Both the position numbers and the translations under genes were made by a program. The notes below the pieces were generated by a model that saw only the letters and a list, made by a program, of their open reading frames with translations, did not search any database and was not told the DNA's origin. From Aulostomus chinensis (lineage: Eukaryota; Chordata; Actinopteri; Syngnathiformes; Aulostomidae), in contig JBBMOA010000017.1 of assembly GCA_037954235.1 (NCBI GenBank), positions 15,977,527-16,041,526 on the forward strand: DNA of 64,000 bases, given 5' to 3'. Shown one piece after another: positions 9,724 through 20,935 of the stretch (position 1 is its first letter; each line of letters opens with the position of its first letter).

Positions 9724-12700
9724 TTTTCTCTCACTTGTGACTGGTCACCGTATCTCTTATAAGGGAAAGAAAGATGACCAGTCTTGAGCCACTTCCTTCT
9801 TTGCGTTGATCTTTCAAACATGGAAGACGACAGATGGCTCTGACATCTCTGACTCCTTCCTGTCAGTGATGTCAGAATTCACTCTCACTGATCTGAGACT
9901 TGGATCAGGGCGCTATTACTCTGATCTCAGGCTTTGATCTAACAGTTTTGAACTTTGACTTTAGGAGGTATTCCTCTGATACCTGCAGAACCTGTCTATG
10001 CATTCATGTCATTCCAAATATCAATGTTAGTCTATCAATTTCATCAGGGTTTTTTCTTTGCCGTAAACTTCTGTTCTTTCTGCTGCCGTGTTGAGAAAAA
10101 GCTTCATTTCCACACAGAACCAACAAGTGGGTCAGAATGCGTGAGAAAGAACCAGTGCTTTTTATTTCCCCTTTCTTTCAGAGTGCAAGTTGTTTCACAT
10201 AAAGAAGCACAGAGCATTAAAGCAGCATCAGATATTGCAGATCTATCTTTTATACAGACCTTTCATTCGCTAGTACAGACGGAAAAAATTAAATCAAATT
10301 TTTAAATTTTTTTTTTTAATGAACAGGAAAATATACATTTTAGGCCTTAAGATGAAGACAAAAATAAAGACGGTGCCATCTCCATGCAAGAAAAGTGGCT
10401 TGTAGCTCCTCATCAGCAGGTCCTTTCTGATCCAGACGCAGGTTTGTTTTGAGCTGAATGAAAAGTTGGACATATTAAACGTGCTGGACAAACAGGTTTT
10501 CACTTCAAGAGTGACTTCTGGGGTTCTTCAGTTTAGAGCCTCCAGCTCATTTCTGTCTATTGAAAGATGTAAAACAAAAACAAGAATATTTCAATGTTCC
10601 TGTCAGAATAGTTGTGACGAAATGTTTTCTGTGATATTAAATGTTAGAAAATATGTAGACACATTTATGTTTTCTTACATTCAGGTTTTTATTATCATGA
10701 AGTTTTAGCCTGATGTAGAATTGTATGATAGTGTTGTGACCTCTATACACACCACAGAAATGGTTGTGTAGTGACCCTTATAAGGAATAAGCGGAAGAAT
10801 GGATGGGATGGATGGATGGATGGATGGATGGAAGTTCTTTGTCTCTCCTCCATTTCTTCCTCTCCCATTCAAGGTACTCTGCCCTTCACTCTGGATCTTG
10901 GTCTTGGTGAGCACAATAGCGCCTTTCCTTTTCTGCTGCACTTAATGGCATAACAATACAAACAGAATCTGTAAAAGTGTGTAGAAGCATAAATATTCAT
11001 CAAAAACATGACATTATCTTAAGCCAGAGAGGAAGACAGCAGCCTTCGTCGTCTCTTCATACAGGAAATATTAGAAGCATATTGGAAAAGTTACTGAGGC
11101 TGTAGTTAATGCTTAACACCCATAGTGCTCAATATGGGTGTTAGCTCAATGCTCCACACAACATGAGTTCCTTCCATTTTAAAAGTTATCTAAATACATG
11201 TTTAAAAACTGTGTGAGAGAGAAAAACCTAGTTAATGTCACTCCTGTTACTGTAGGATCGTAAACACTTTACTCTGGGAAAGTAACAGGAATGACAGGAA
11301 CAGGATTGACGATTTCAAGCTAATTTGTCCCTCGCTAGCTCATGTTCAATGTCACAAGAGCAGATGTCATACAGTTTGAAAAGATAATACTTGTAGATAG
11401 AATAATCATAATAATAATGATAATAATATTAGAATTTAATTCATACAGTGATGTTGTGAGGTACGCGTCCTGCGTCCCTGACGCATTAAAATATGAAAGG
11501 ACGCAGTAAATTCACTATCCGCGCGTCCCAGGGACACACCTCACTTTTCCCAAGAAAACCATACATTGTGAACAACAACTTGTGTTTAAAATCACAGTAA
11601 GTAGCAAAAGAAATCTTGCCGTCAGCGGACCTGACGAGCGCTGTCTCAACCCTTTGAGCATTAACTCAGCGCAGACACAATCCCCTTGAGTACAGTATCA
11701 CGACATGCTTGTTTAGCCGCTACAACAACAACTACCGCGGATTTCATTTCAGCAATTAAAGACACGAACTTCTTAGTCGTAAATAAATTCACGTTTCAAC
11801 TGTTATATGCTGTGTTCACTCGATGGTTTAACGTCTAGGGGACGCGCTCTGATGAAATAGACAAAAAATATTCCGGTGGTGGCTGTGTGGTAATAAAATT
11901 TAAATGGCGAAAAAACCACTTTGAACATACCTACTCATGATAGCCATGCCTCACCATACCAACATTGAGAGAGTTTAACACTACAATTGAAGCGATAGAA
12001 GAATATAAGAAATAGAAAGACACATAATAGTACCTTCAGGCTCAGGCCCTAAATACATTTTTTAATTTGGGACCCATTGAATTTCCCAGGGACCCACTGG
12101 GTCATGGGGACTCACTCTATTGAAAACCTATCAACATCTCTGCATATATATATTCAATATAGTTCATATTATATATAGTCAATATATTTATATTCTCATT
12201 ATATATATGAAATAATTTAGAATTATATTATTTTTATTACTGATATTTTTGCTATTATCATTATATTATTGTTGCAATTGCTATATCATTATATTAATAT
12301 ATTATTACTATCATTAAAATTATGCTTGAAGGGTATACACTGCATTTGAGTATAATAATATTAATTACATAAATGTAATAATTATTAGTTGCAGAAATTA
12401 GACCCCTTCTCAAAAAAGCAACCCTGGATCCAGAGGTTTTGGCCAACTACAGAAAGTACTCAAATCTTCCTTTTCTCTCCAAAATTCTGGAGAAAGCAGT
12501 TGCTAAACAGCTGTGTGACTTCTCCACAGCAACAGCTTCTCAGAGGATTTCCAGTCAGGGTTCAGGGCTCATCATAGTACAGGAACAGCACTAGTCAGAG
12601 TTAGCAATGACCTCCTACTAGCATCAGATGAGGGACTGGTCTCTGTGCTGGTCTTATTAGATCTCAGTGCAGCTTTTGACACTATAGACCACCACATCCT

Positions 12701-14282
12701 TCTACCGAGACTGGAACATGTCATTGGCATGAAAGGAACTGCACTAAACTGGTTTAGGTCATATTCACTAGGTCGATCTCAGGTTGTACTAACTAATGTT
12801 AACCCCTCTGAAACCACTGTAGTCAGTTATGGTGTTCCACAAGGGCCTGTGTTTGGACCAGTCCTCTACACCCAATACCTGCTTCCTCTAGTGTCAGGAA
12901 ATTACTTCTATAAAATAAAGACTGTATTTTCACGATTAGTTCGTACCACAAAATTTCCCAACACACGAGACAAAATTCTCAGAGACGGAGATCTCAGTTC
13001 CAGTTTCACTTGCAGCAAGGAGTACAGGCAAAGTTCTACGTCTGCACTGAACAGTCTCAGTGTATATGTATGCAAAGTTCCCCCTCTTAGTAGCTTCCCA
13101 TCACGCCATTGTTCTTTCTTCTCCTTTCAAAGACAGTTGTGGGGGGAGCGTAGTGACGTTGACTCCTCACTGTCCAAAGCCTTTCCCAAACTCTTCTTAT
13201 CTCAGGAGCGTAAGCCCAACCTGATACAACCTGCACAAACTTCATTTCTGTGGTGTGTATAGAGGTCACAACAATATCATACAATTCTACATCAGGCTAA
13301 AACTTCATGATAATAAAAACCTGAATGTAAGAAAACATAAATGTGTCTACATATTTTCTAACATTTAATATCACAGAAAACATTTCGTCACAACTATTCT
13401 GACAGGAACATTGAAATATTCTTGTTTTTGTTTGTTTACATCTTTCAATAGACAGAAATGAGCTGGAGGCTCTAAACTGAAGAACCCCAGAAGTCACTCT
13501 TGAAGTGAAAACCTGTTTGTCCAGCACGTTTAATATGTCCAACTTTTCATTCAGCTCAAAACAAACCTGCGTCTGGATCAGAAAGGACCTGCTGATGAGG
13601 AGCTACAAGCCACTTTTCTTGCATGGAGATGGCACAGTCTTTATTTTTGTCTTTATCTTGAGACCTAAAATGTATATTTTCCTGTTCATTTAAAAAAAAA
13701 ATTAAAAATTTGATTAGATTTTTCCGTCTGTACTTGCGAATGAAAGGTCTGTATAAAAGATATATCTGAAATGTCTGATGCTGCTTTAATGCTCTGTGCT
13801 TCTTTATGTGAAACAACTTGCACTCTGAAAGAAAGGGGAAATAAAAAGCACTGGTTCTTTCTCACGCATTCTGACCCACTTGTTGGTTCTGTGTGGAAAT
13901 GAAGCTTTTTCTCAACACGGCAGCAGAAAGAACAGAAGTTTACGGCAAAGAAAAAACCCTGATGAAATTGATAGACTAACATTGATATTTGGAATGACAA
14001 AAATGCATCGACAGGTTCTGCAGGTATCAGAGGAATACCTCCTAAAGTCAAAGTTCAAAACTGTTAGATCAAAGCCTGAGATCAGAGTAATAGCGCCCTG
14101 ATCCAAGTCTCAGATCAGTGAGAGTGAATTCTGACATCACTGACAGGAAGGAGTCAGAGATGTCAGAGCCATCTATCATCTTCCATGTTTGTAAGATCAA
14201 CGCAAAGAAGGAAGTGGCTCAAGACTGGTCATCTTTCTTTCCCTTATAAGAGATACGGTGACCAGTCACAAGTGAGAGAAAA
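9724..14282. repeat. head-to-head spacer HH1 between T2 and T3 (long inverted repeat)
   Basis: Arms 9724-10762 (1039 bases) and 13243-14282 (1040 bases) are near-perfect reverse complements and carry the promoter-proximal DNA of T2 and T3. The unique middle, 10763-13242, holds an (ATGG)n tail at about 10800-10832, unrecognised DNA at 10833-12100 (GC-richer with GCGTCC words near 11465-11540), an AT-rich stretch at 12140-12390, the reverse-transcriptase fragment, and unrecognised DNA at 12900-13242. Both genes are divergently transcribed from the outer arm ends, each with TATAAG 38 bases before its ATG. Confidence 0.85.
12389..12895 (+). pseudogene. L2-like LINE reverse-transcriptase fragment
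   Basis: The first part reads in one frame as LLKKATLDPEVLANYR, SNLPFLSKILEKAV. After a frameshift it continues VLLDLSAAFDTIDHHILLPR, GTALNWFRSYSLGRSQVVLT, VSYGVPQGPVFGP. These match RT blocks 1 to about 4 of L2/CR1-type LINEs. The catalytic DD box, thumb and 3' part are missing. It is a dead fragment and recurs in all head spacers that keep their middle. Confidence 0.8.
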
Positions 14283-15827
14283 ATGGAGCAACGCCAAACT
14301 CAGCTGTACACAGATGCCATCTCTTGTACCATCTGTCGGGGAATATTCAAGAACCCGGTGACTATTCCCTGCGGACATAGCTTCTGTCTGAGCTGTTTGG
14401 AAAACTCCTGGAAACAGGGACTTTCTGTCAGCTGTCCCCAATGCTGGCATTCCTTCAGATCAAGGCCTGTCCTGGCTAAAAACACCATGTTAACAAATTT
14501 GGTGGAGCAGCTTCAGAGGTCTGGATTCCACAAGGCTCCTTCTGAACACAGCTACGCTGGACCACAAGATGTGGCGTGTGATGTGTGCACTGGGAGGAAG
14601 CTGAAAGCCTGCAAGTACTGCCTGTTTTGTCTCATCGCCTTCTGTGACAAACACCTGAAGCCTCATTTTCAAGTCCCCGCCTTTGAAAAGCACACGCTGG
14701 TTGATCCGTGTGAGAAGCACCATGAGAGGACGGGCTCACCGTCTGAAGACGGGATCAAAATGGGCGAAAATCCTGACCGTCCAGGACATGACATCATGGT
14801 AGAAAGGAGGCAGAAAGAGCACAACCTGCTGAAGAAGCGAATCAAGGAGAGAAAGACGTACATCAAGAAGCTCCAGCATGAGGTGACGGCAATCAACCTG
14901 TCTGCTGATCAGGCAGTGGAGAAAAGTGAGAAGAACTTCACTGACTTGATCCACGCCATCAAGAGGAGACGCGCTGATGTGAAGCAGCGAATTAAGGCCA
15001 AGCAGTACGCTGAACTGAGGCGGATCAGAGAGGTCCGCAAAAAGGTCAGGAAGGAAATTCTTGAGCTGACAAATGATGAGAGGATGAAGCAGCAAGGACC
15101 AACTGGACCTCACATCCAAAACACTCCTCTTCATTACTTTGATGATGTGAAAGCAGCTGCGTCAAACACCCTCAGTTCAGTGGAGAACGTTCTGATGGAC
15201 TGGGGGTTTCACATCACGCAGACGCTGTCTCAAGCAGAGTTTTTGCTGTCGCAGCCACGGACCAGAGAGGAACTCCTCCAATACTCTCGTCCAATTACGC
15301 TGGATCCCAACACAGCCCACGCACAGCTGTTCCTTTCTGAGGGGAACAGAGCAGCAAAATTCATGGCAGAGGAACAACCTTATTCTCCCCACCCAGACAG
15401 ATTCGGGCATCATCCTCAGGTCCTCAGCAGAGAGAGCATGACTGGCCGTTGTTACTGGGAGGTGGAGTGGACGGGCGCTGCAGGGACTACGGCAGTGTCA
15501 TACAAGGACATCGGCAGAGCAGAGAAAGGCCTTGATTGTGGATTGGGACAGAATGGCATATCTTGGGCTCTGACGTGTGACAACCAAAGTTTTAAGGTGA
15601 TGTATAACAACTACATCATGTCGATGGCCACAGGTCCTGTGTCACACAGGATAGGAGTGTACCTGGATCAGTACGCAGGAGAGCTGGCCTTCTTCAACAT
15701 CAGGGACAATCAACAGATGGATCTACTCTACAGGACTGAGGCCAACTTCACTCAGCCTCTCCATGCTGGATTCCATTTCAGGAACGTTGGAGACACGGTT
15801 GAGTTGATCAACCCCAAGACTCAGTAA
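14283..15827 (+). CDS. T3: single-exon TRIM E3 ligase
   Basis: Full-length 514-residue copy. Plus-strand type: S50 and H498. It carries I158 (shared only with truncated T5) and a private L331 (ELLQYS instead of EFLQYS) at the start of PRY. All RING and B-box 1 ligands are present. The shared I158 marks T3 and T5 as products of one duplication step. Confidence 0.9.
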   Translation: MEQRQTQLYTDAISCTICRGIFKNPVTIPCGHSFCLSCLENSWKQGLSVSCPQCWHSFRSRPVLAKNTMLTNLVEQLQRSGFHKAPSEHSYAGPQDVACDVCTGRKLKACKYCLFCLIAFCDKHLKPHFQVPAFEKHTLVDPCEKHHERTGSPSEDGIKMGENPDRPGHDIMVERRQKEHNLLKKRIKERKTYIKKLQHEVTAINLSADQAVEKSEKNFTDLIHAIKRRRADVKQRIKAKQYAELRRIREVRKKVRKEILELTNDERMKQQGPTGPHIQNTPLHYFDDVKAAASNTLSSVENVLMDWGFHITQTLSQAEFLLSQPRTREELLQYSRPITLDPNTAHAQLFLSEGNRAAKFMAEEQPYSPHPDRFGHHPQVLSRESMTGRCYWEVEWTGAAGTTAVSYKDIGRAEKGLDCGLGQNGISWALTCDNQSFKVMYNNYIMSMATGPVSHRIGVYLDQYAGELAFFNIRDNQQMDLLYRTEANFTQPLHAGFHFRNVGDTVELINPKTQ

Positions 15828-15933
15828 GCAGTTATCGAAGCTGAGAGGAGGGGATTTTCATCAACGCTTGGAGGTCAAAGCCTTTTTTTTATATTATAAA
15901 CGAAGCTTGGAAAGACTCAACAGTGCAGCAAAC

Positions 15934-16248
15934 ATCCCTCAATCCATTCATCGTCTCCGGCTTATCCTGTCAAGGGTTGGGGGGGCAGCCTTCGGGCGAG
16001 AGGCGGGGTTCACCCTGGACGGGTCACCAGTCCATCACAGCCACGTCAGTTTAGAGTGTCAATCAGCCTCGTCCCCTCTTGATGTCTTTGGACTGTGGGA
16101 GGAAGCTGGAGTACCAGAGAGAACCCACACAGGAACAGGGAGAACATGGTGACTCCCCACAGAAAGATCCTGTGATGGAGCCAGGACTTGAACCCAGAAC
16201 CTTCCTTTTTGGGGGGCAACAGTGCTGACCACTGCACCACCGTCCCAC
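15934..16248 (-). mobile_element. tRNA-derived SINE, type A, beside T3
   Basis: Copy of the 4751 element at the same distance from the T3 stop. Its 5' part differs slightly (CTGGCTCCATCACAGG rather than the 4986 version). Confidence 0.75.
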
Positions 16249-17124
16249 CAGACAGAGAACTTCTTACTGTGAAATAATAAAACAACAAATACAGATTTAT
16301 TTATTTTTTTACAAGATTAAAATATTTGAAATCTAAAGAATGTGACCCATTTTCATTCATTTCTGTTTTATCAGCAGCTAAGCTGTTTTTTGTTAACATT
16401 CATTTGCAATACGTTTTTCTATGTTTTAAATGTCAATGATTCTGTAACTGTTCTATTACTATTAAAATATAACAAAAACAACAATAAATGCAGTATATTT
16501 TTCCAAGCTATAAATATATGAAGTGTTCTGAAGAACGTGTCCCATTATCCCGGTGACTTTTGTCTTTCCTGTTACTTACATGTCAGTCCTTTTACTATCA
16601 TTAATTTGATAAATATGAAAGAAATTACAATTAGAATGGCAACCCACTGGTATTACCATTCCAATTAACGTTGGATAACAGGATGAAAAAGACCTTTTAC
16701 CCAATACCATTCTCATAAAAATACTAATATATATTAGTTAAAGTGTGGTCTACTTCTATAATTTATTTTTCCTAGTCGTCTAAAAGATAAAACTGAATGT
16801 TTAAAAATATATTAATGATCTGAAACAATCACAGTGAAAAGAGGGACTGATGTACTGCTCATAAATGTGTAAACTGTTACATGTGATTAATTCTAAATAT
16901 ATGGAACATTAACCTTTTTTTCCCTAACAGGATTGATGGATAAGTCATATAATGAAGTAAGAAATGTGTCAAAAAATATATAAAATAAATAAGATGGCAC
17001 CATGTAATTTAATGACACTTCAGTATGTCGTCTTTCTGTAGGTATTTTAAAAATGGTGGAAAAGATTATTTTAAAATTTAAAATTGTCAAAACTGAAATG
17101 GTCCCGATTTGGTGGATATAGGTG

Positions 17125-17127
<3 letters not shown>

Positions 17128-17217
<90 letters not shown>
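17128..17217. repeat. (TG)n(TA)n microsatellite in TT2
   Basis: About thirty TG units and fifteen TA units, much more TG-rich than the TT1 copy. Confidence 0.95.
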
Positions 17218-17220
<3 letters not shown>

Positions 17221-18572
17221 TTAAATTCTAATATTGTCTATGCGTCTGTGGTTGTGACGGTGAGTGGGTTCATGGACAGACTGATGGAAACCAATTGAGT
17301 CATGAATATTGAAGTCACCTACAGTAATGACTTTATCTGATTTGAGAACTAAACTGAATATAAACTGAGAATTCAGATAAGAATTGAGAGTGAGGACCAG
17401 AAGGGCGGCACACAATGATAAATAAGAGTGGCTGTAGAGTTTTCCAGGCTGGATGAGACTGACTGAGAATGAGGTTTCAAATGAATTGAAACTTATTTTT
17501 GGTTTGGGATTTTTTACTAAACTTCTGCCAAAATGGCTGCAACTCCTTGGCCAGAGCCTCGAGGAATATGAGTATTAATGTGACTGGGAGGAGTGGACTC
17601 ATTTAGACTAACATACTCATCATCACACAGCTAGGTTTCAGTGAGGCAGAGCAGGTCAATACACCTGTCAGATATCAATTCATTCAAAAAGTCAGTTTTT
17701 GGCATCAAAGATCTGATATTTAATAGTCCACATCTAATTTTGATATTCTTTTGAGTTAATTTAGTGGTTGTGTTAACGTTGATTAGGTTTTTCTGATTGA
17801 CTCCTCTACAAGTAGAATTGAAGTGAATTAACTGACGTGGTCGGGGGACAGACTCAGTCTCTGTGGAGTTTTGGGTGGGTAACTGCCCAAATGGACACAC
17901 AAAGAAGCATGTAAGACGGCAGCTCTGCTTCCTGGTCTGAACTCTGGGTTGTCAGGGTTTTGGTTCTCTTATAAACTGGGCCATATTTCTAGAGATGAGT
18001 ACAGCTCCGGCCAACGTGGGATGAATGCTGTCTCTCCTAATCAGACCAGGTCTCTCCCAGAAAGTTTTCCAATTATCTATGAAATCCACCTGGTTTGCTG
18101 GACATCACCTCGACAGCCAGCGGTTAAACAACGACATAAGGCTAAACATGCCGTCGCTGGTCCGGTTAGGCAGGGGTCCAGAGAACACTACAGAGTCAGA
18201 CATTGTCTTCGTAAATGTACACACCAACTCAAAGTTCATTTTTGTGACCTCCGACTGGCGTAGTCGGTTTGTGGTTGGTCATACAGTCACCCAGCCGCCC
18301 TGGTTTCCCAGCTGCTCGGAGGCTGTCGGGGGAACGCTAGTCAGGGCTAAGCTAAGGCAGTCCGCACCAGCTAAAGGGGGACTGGCTTGCTCTAGCGGCT
18401 AATTGTTTGGATCCATCGGTGCGGCGCTATCGCAGGTCCAATTCAACCTCGCCTTCAACGCTACAAACAAACCACATTTAACGCACTTATCAGTATTACT
18501 AAATGAGGCTGAGGAGTAACTGAACATGTGGCCCACTGAGCAGAAGAGAGGAGAGTGAGAGGGAGAAGCCAT
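17215..18572 (-). mobile_element. 5' half of L2-like LINE, copy in TT2
   Basis: Near-identical to 6003-7360, with the same stops and the same ORF1 start (18572), esterase-like, LNIRSL and VGDFNIH blocks. It was copied with the unit and is not an independent insertion. Confidence 0.75.
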
Positions 18573-18972
18573 TGCTAGCTTAGAGTGGAGAGTTTACAAG
18601 AAAGAAACACTGTCACTATAAAACAGTCCTTAAACTTTGGCCAAATAAATCAAATAAATATGTGATTTTGGCAGGTAATTAGTCAACGAAAAAGTTATTA
18701 ACAGGGATGATGGCACTTTTAGCTAGCACAACGAAACAAAGCACTATGTTCAGCACAGAAACAGGAAGTGGGCTCACACTCTTACCACAAAGCAGGTAGA
18801 GGAGGAGCCGATATTAATAAAATTATGTGACAAACAGTTTTCATTTAGTTTTTCCTTTATTCTTCACACAATTACAACAGATTAATTTGACACCACTGTA
18901 GCTTGCAAAACAATTCTGTTGATTGAGTTCTGTTTTCATGGGAAATGAAAGATGTTTGTTTGCTACACGAGC

Positions 18973-19282
18973 AGCACGGTGGTGCAGTGGTCAGCACTGT
19001 TGCCTCACAGCAAGAAGGTTCCGGGTTCGAGCCCCGGCTGGATCACAGGATCTTTCTGTGGGGAGTCTCCATGTTCTCCTTGTGTCTGCGTGGGTTCTCT
19101 CTGGTACTCCAGCTTCCTCCCACAGTCCAAAGACATCAAGAGGGGAAGAGGCTGATTGACACTCTAAACTGACGTGGCTGTGATGGACTGGTGACCCGTC
19201 CAGGGTGAACCCCGCCTCTCGCCCGAAGGCTGCCCCCCCAACCCTTGACAGGATAAGCCGGAGACGATGAATGGATTGAGGG
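18973..19282 (+). mobile_element. tRNA-derived SINE, type B, beside T4
   Basis: Unit copy of the 7761 element, with the same position relative to the T4 stop. Confidence 0.75.
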
Positions 19283-19390
19283 ATGTTTGCTGCACTGTTG
19301 AGTCTTTCCAAGCTTCGTTTATAATATAAAAAAAAGGCTTTGACCTCCAAGCGTTGATGAAAATCCCCTCCTCTCAGCTTCAATAACTGC

Positions 19391-20935
19391 TTACTGAGTC
19401 TTGGGGTTGATCAACTCAACCGTGTCTCCAACGTTCCTGAAACGGAATCCAGCATGGAGAGGCTGAGTGAAGTTGGCCTCAGTCCTGTAGAGTAGATCCA
19501 TCTGTTGATTGTCCCTGATGTTGAAGAAGGCCAGCTCTCCTGCGTACTGATCCAGGTACACTCCTATCCTGTGTGACACAGGACCTGTGGCCATCGACAT
19601 GATGTAGTTGTTATACATCACCTTAAAACTTTGGTTGTCACACGTCAGAGCCCAAGATATGCCATTTTGTCCCAATCCACAATCAAGGCCTTTCTCTGCT
19701 CTGCCGATGTCCTTGTATGACACTGCCGTAGTCCCTGCAGCGCCCGTCCACTCCACCTCCCAGTAACAACGGCCAGTCATGCTCTCTCTGCTGAGGACCT
19801 GAGGATGATGCCCGAATCTGTCTGGGTGGGGAGAATAAGGTTGTTCCTCTGCCATGAATTTTGCTGCTCTGTTCCCCTCAGAAAGGAACAGCTGTGCGTG
19901 GGCTGTGTTGGGATCCAGCGTAATGGGACGAGAGTATTGGAGGAATTCCTCTCTGGTCCGTGGCTGCGACAGCAAAAACTCTGCTTGAGACAGCGTCTGC
20001 GTGATGTGAAACCCCCAGTCCATCAGAACGTTCTCCACTGAACTGAGGGTGTTTGACGCAGCTGCTTTCACATCATCAAAGTAATGAAGAGGAGTGTTTT
20101 GGATGTGAGGTCCAGTTGGTCCTTGCTGCTTCATCCTCTCATCATTTGTCAGCTCAAGAATTTCCTTCCTGACCTTTTTGCGGACCTCTCTGATCCGCCT
20201 CAGTTCAGCGTACTGCTTGGCCTTAATTCGCTGCTTCACATCAGCGCGTCTCCTCTTGATGGCGTGGATCAAGTCAGTGAAGTTCTTCTCACTTTTCTCC
20301 ACTGCCTGATCAGCAGACAGGTTGATTGCCGTCACCTCATGCTGGAGCTTCTTGATGTACGTCTTTCTCTCCTTGATTCGCTTCTTCAGCAGGTTGTGCT
20401 CTTTCTGCCTCCTTTCTACCATGATGTCATGTCCTGGACGGTCAGGATTTTCGCCCATTTTGAGCCCGTCTTCAGACGGTGAGCCCGTCCTCTCATGGTG
20501 CTTCTCACACGGATCAACCAGCGTGTGCTTTTCAAAGGCGGGGACTTGAAAATGAGGCTTCAGGTGTTTGTCACAGAAGGCGATGAGACAAAACAGGCAG
20601 TACTTGCAGGCTTTCAGCTTCCTCCCAGTGCACACATCACACGCCACATCTTGTGGTCCAGCGTAGCTGTGTTCAGAAGGAGCCTTGTGGAATCCAGACC
20701 TCTGAAGCTGCTCCACCAAATTTGTTAACATGGTGTTTTTAGCCAGGACAGGCCTTGATCTGAAGGAATGCCAGCATTGGGGACAGCAGACAGAAAGTCC
20801 CTGTTTCCAGGAGTTTTCCAAACAGCTCAGACAGAAGCTATGTCCGCAGGGAATAGTCACCGGGTTCTTGAATATTCCCCGACAGATGGTACAAGAGATG
20901 GCATCTGTGTACAGCTGAGTTTGGCGTTGCTCCAT
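19391..20935 (-). CDS. T4: single-exon TRIM E3 ligase
   Basis: Full-length 514-residue copy, minus-strand type (C50, R498). It has no private replacement that I can see and equals the T2 protein except for Q271. It is therefore a fair reference for the minus-strand lineage. Head to head with T5. Confidence 0.9.
   Translation of the reverse strand: MEQRQTQLYTDAISCTICRGIFKNPVTIPCGHSFCLSCLENSWKQGLSVCCPQCWHSFRSRPVLAKNTMLTNLVEQLQRSGFHKAPSEHSYAGPQDVACDVCTGRKLKACKYCLFCLIAFCDKHLKPHFQVPAFEKHTLVDPCEKHHERTGSPSEDGLKMGENPDRPGHDIMVERRQKEHNLLKKRIKERKTYIKKLQHEVTAINLSADQAVEKSEKNFTDLIHAIKRRRADVKQRIKAKQYAELRRIREVRKKVRKEILELTNDERMKQQGPTGPHIQNTPLHYFDDVKAAASNTLSSVENVLMDWGFHITQTLSQAEFLLSQPRTREEFLQYSRPITLDPNTAHAQLFLSEGNRAAKFMAEEQPYSPHPDRFGHHPQVLSRESMTGRCYWEVEWTGAAGTTAVSYKDIGRAEKGLDCGLGQNGISWALTCDNQSFKVMYNNYIMSMATGPVSHRIGVYLDQYAGELAFFNIRDNQQMDLLYRTEANFTQPLHAGFRFRNVGDTVELINPKTQ

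Larger units (their letters stand above)
15828..19390. repeat. tail-to-tail spacer TT2 between T3 and T4
   Basis: Same order and orientation as TT1: SINE A, unrecognised AT-rich DNA (16300-17127), microsatellite, LINE 5' half on the minus strand, SINE B. It differs from TT1 by few bases apart from a longer microsatellite. Confidence 0.85.

Noticed and set aside
10800..10832. CRISPR-like or regulatory tandem repeat
   Set aside because: It is a simple (ATGG)n tail like those at the 3' end of fish retroposons, with no spacers.
12645..13262. 205-residue open frame as an active reverse transcriptase
   Set aside because: Upstream blocks are in another frame, the catalytic DD box is missing and the last 80 residues are unrelated sequence. 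It is a dead LINE fragment.
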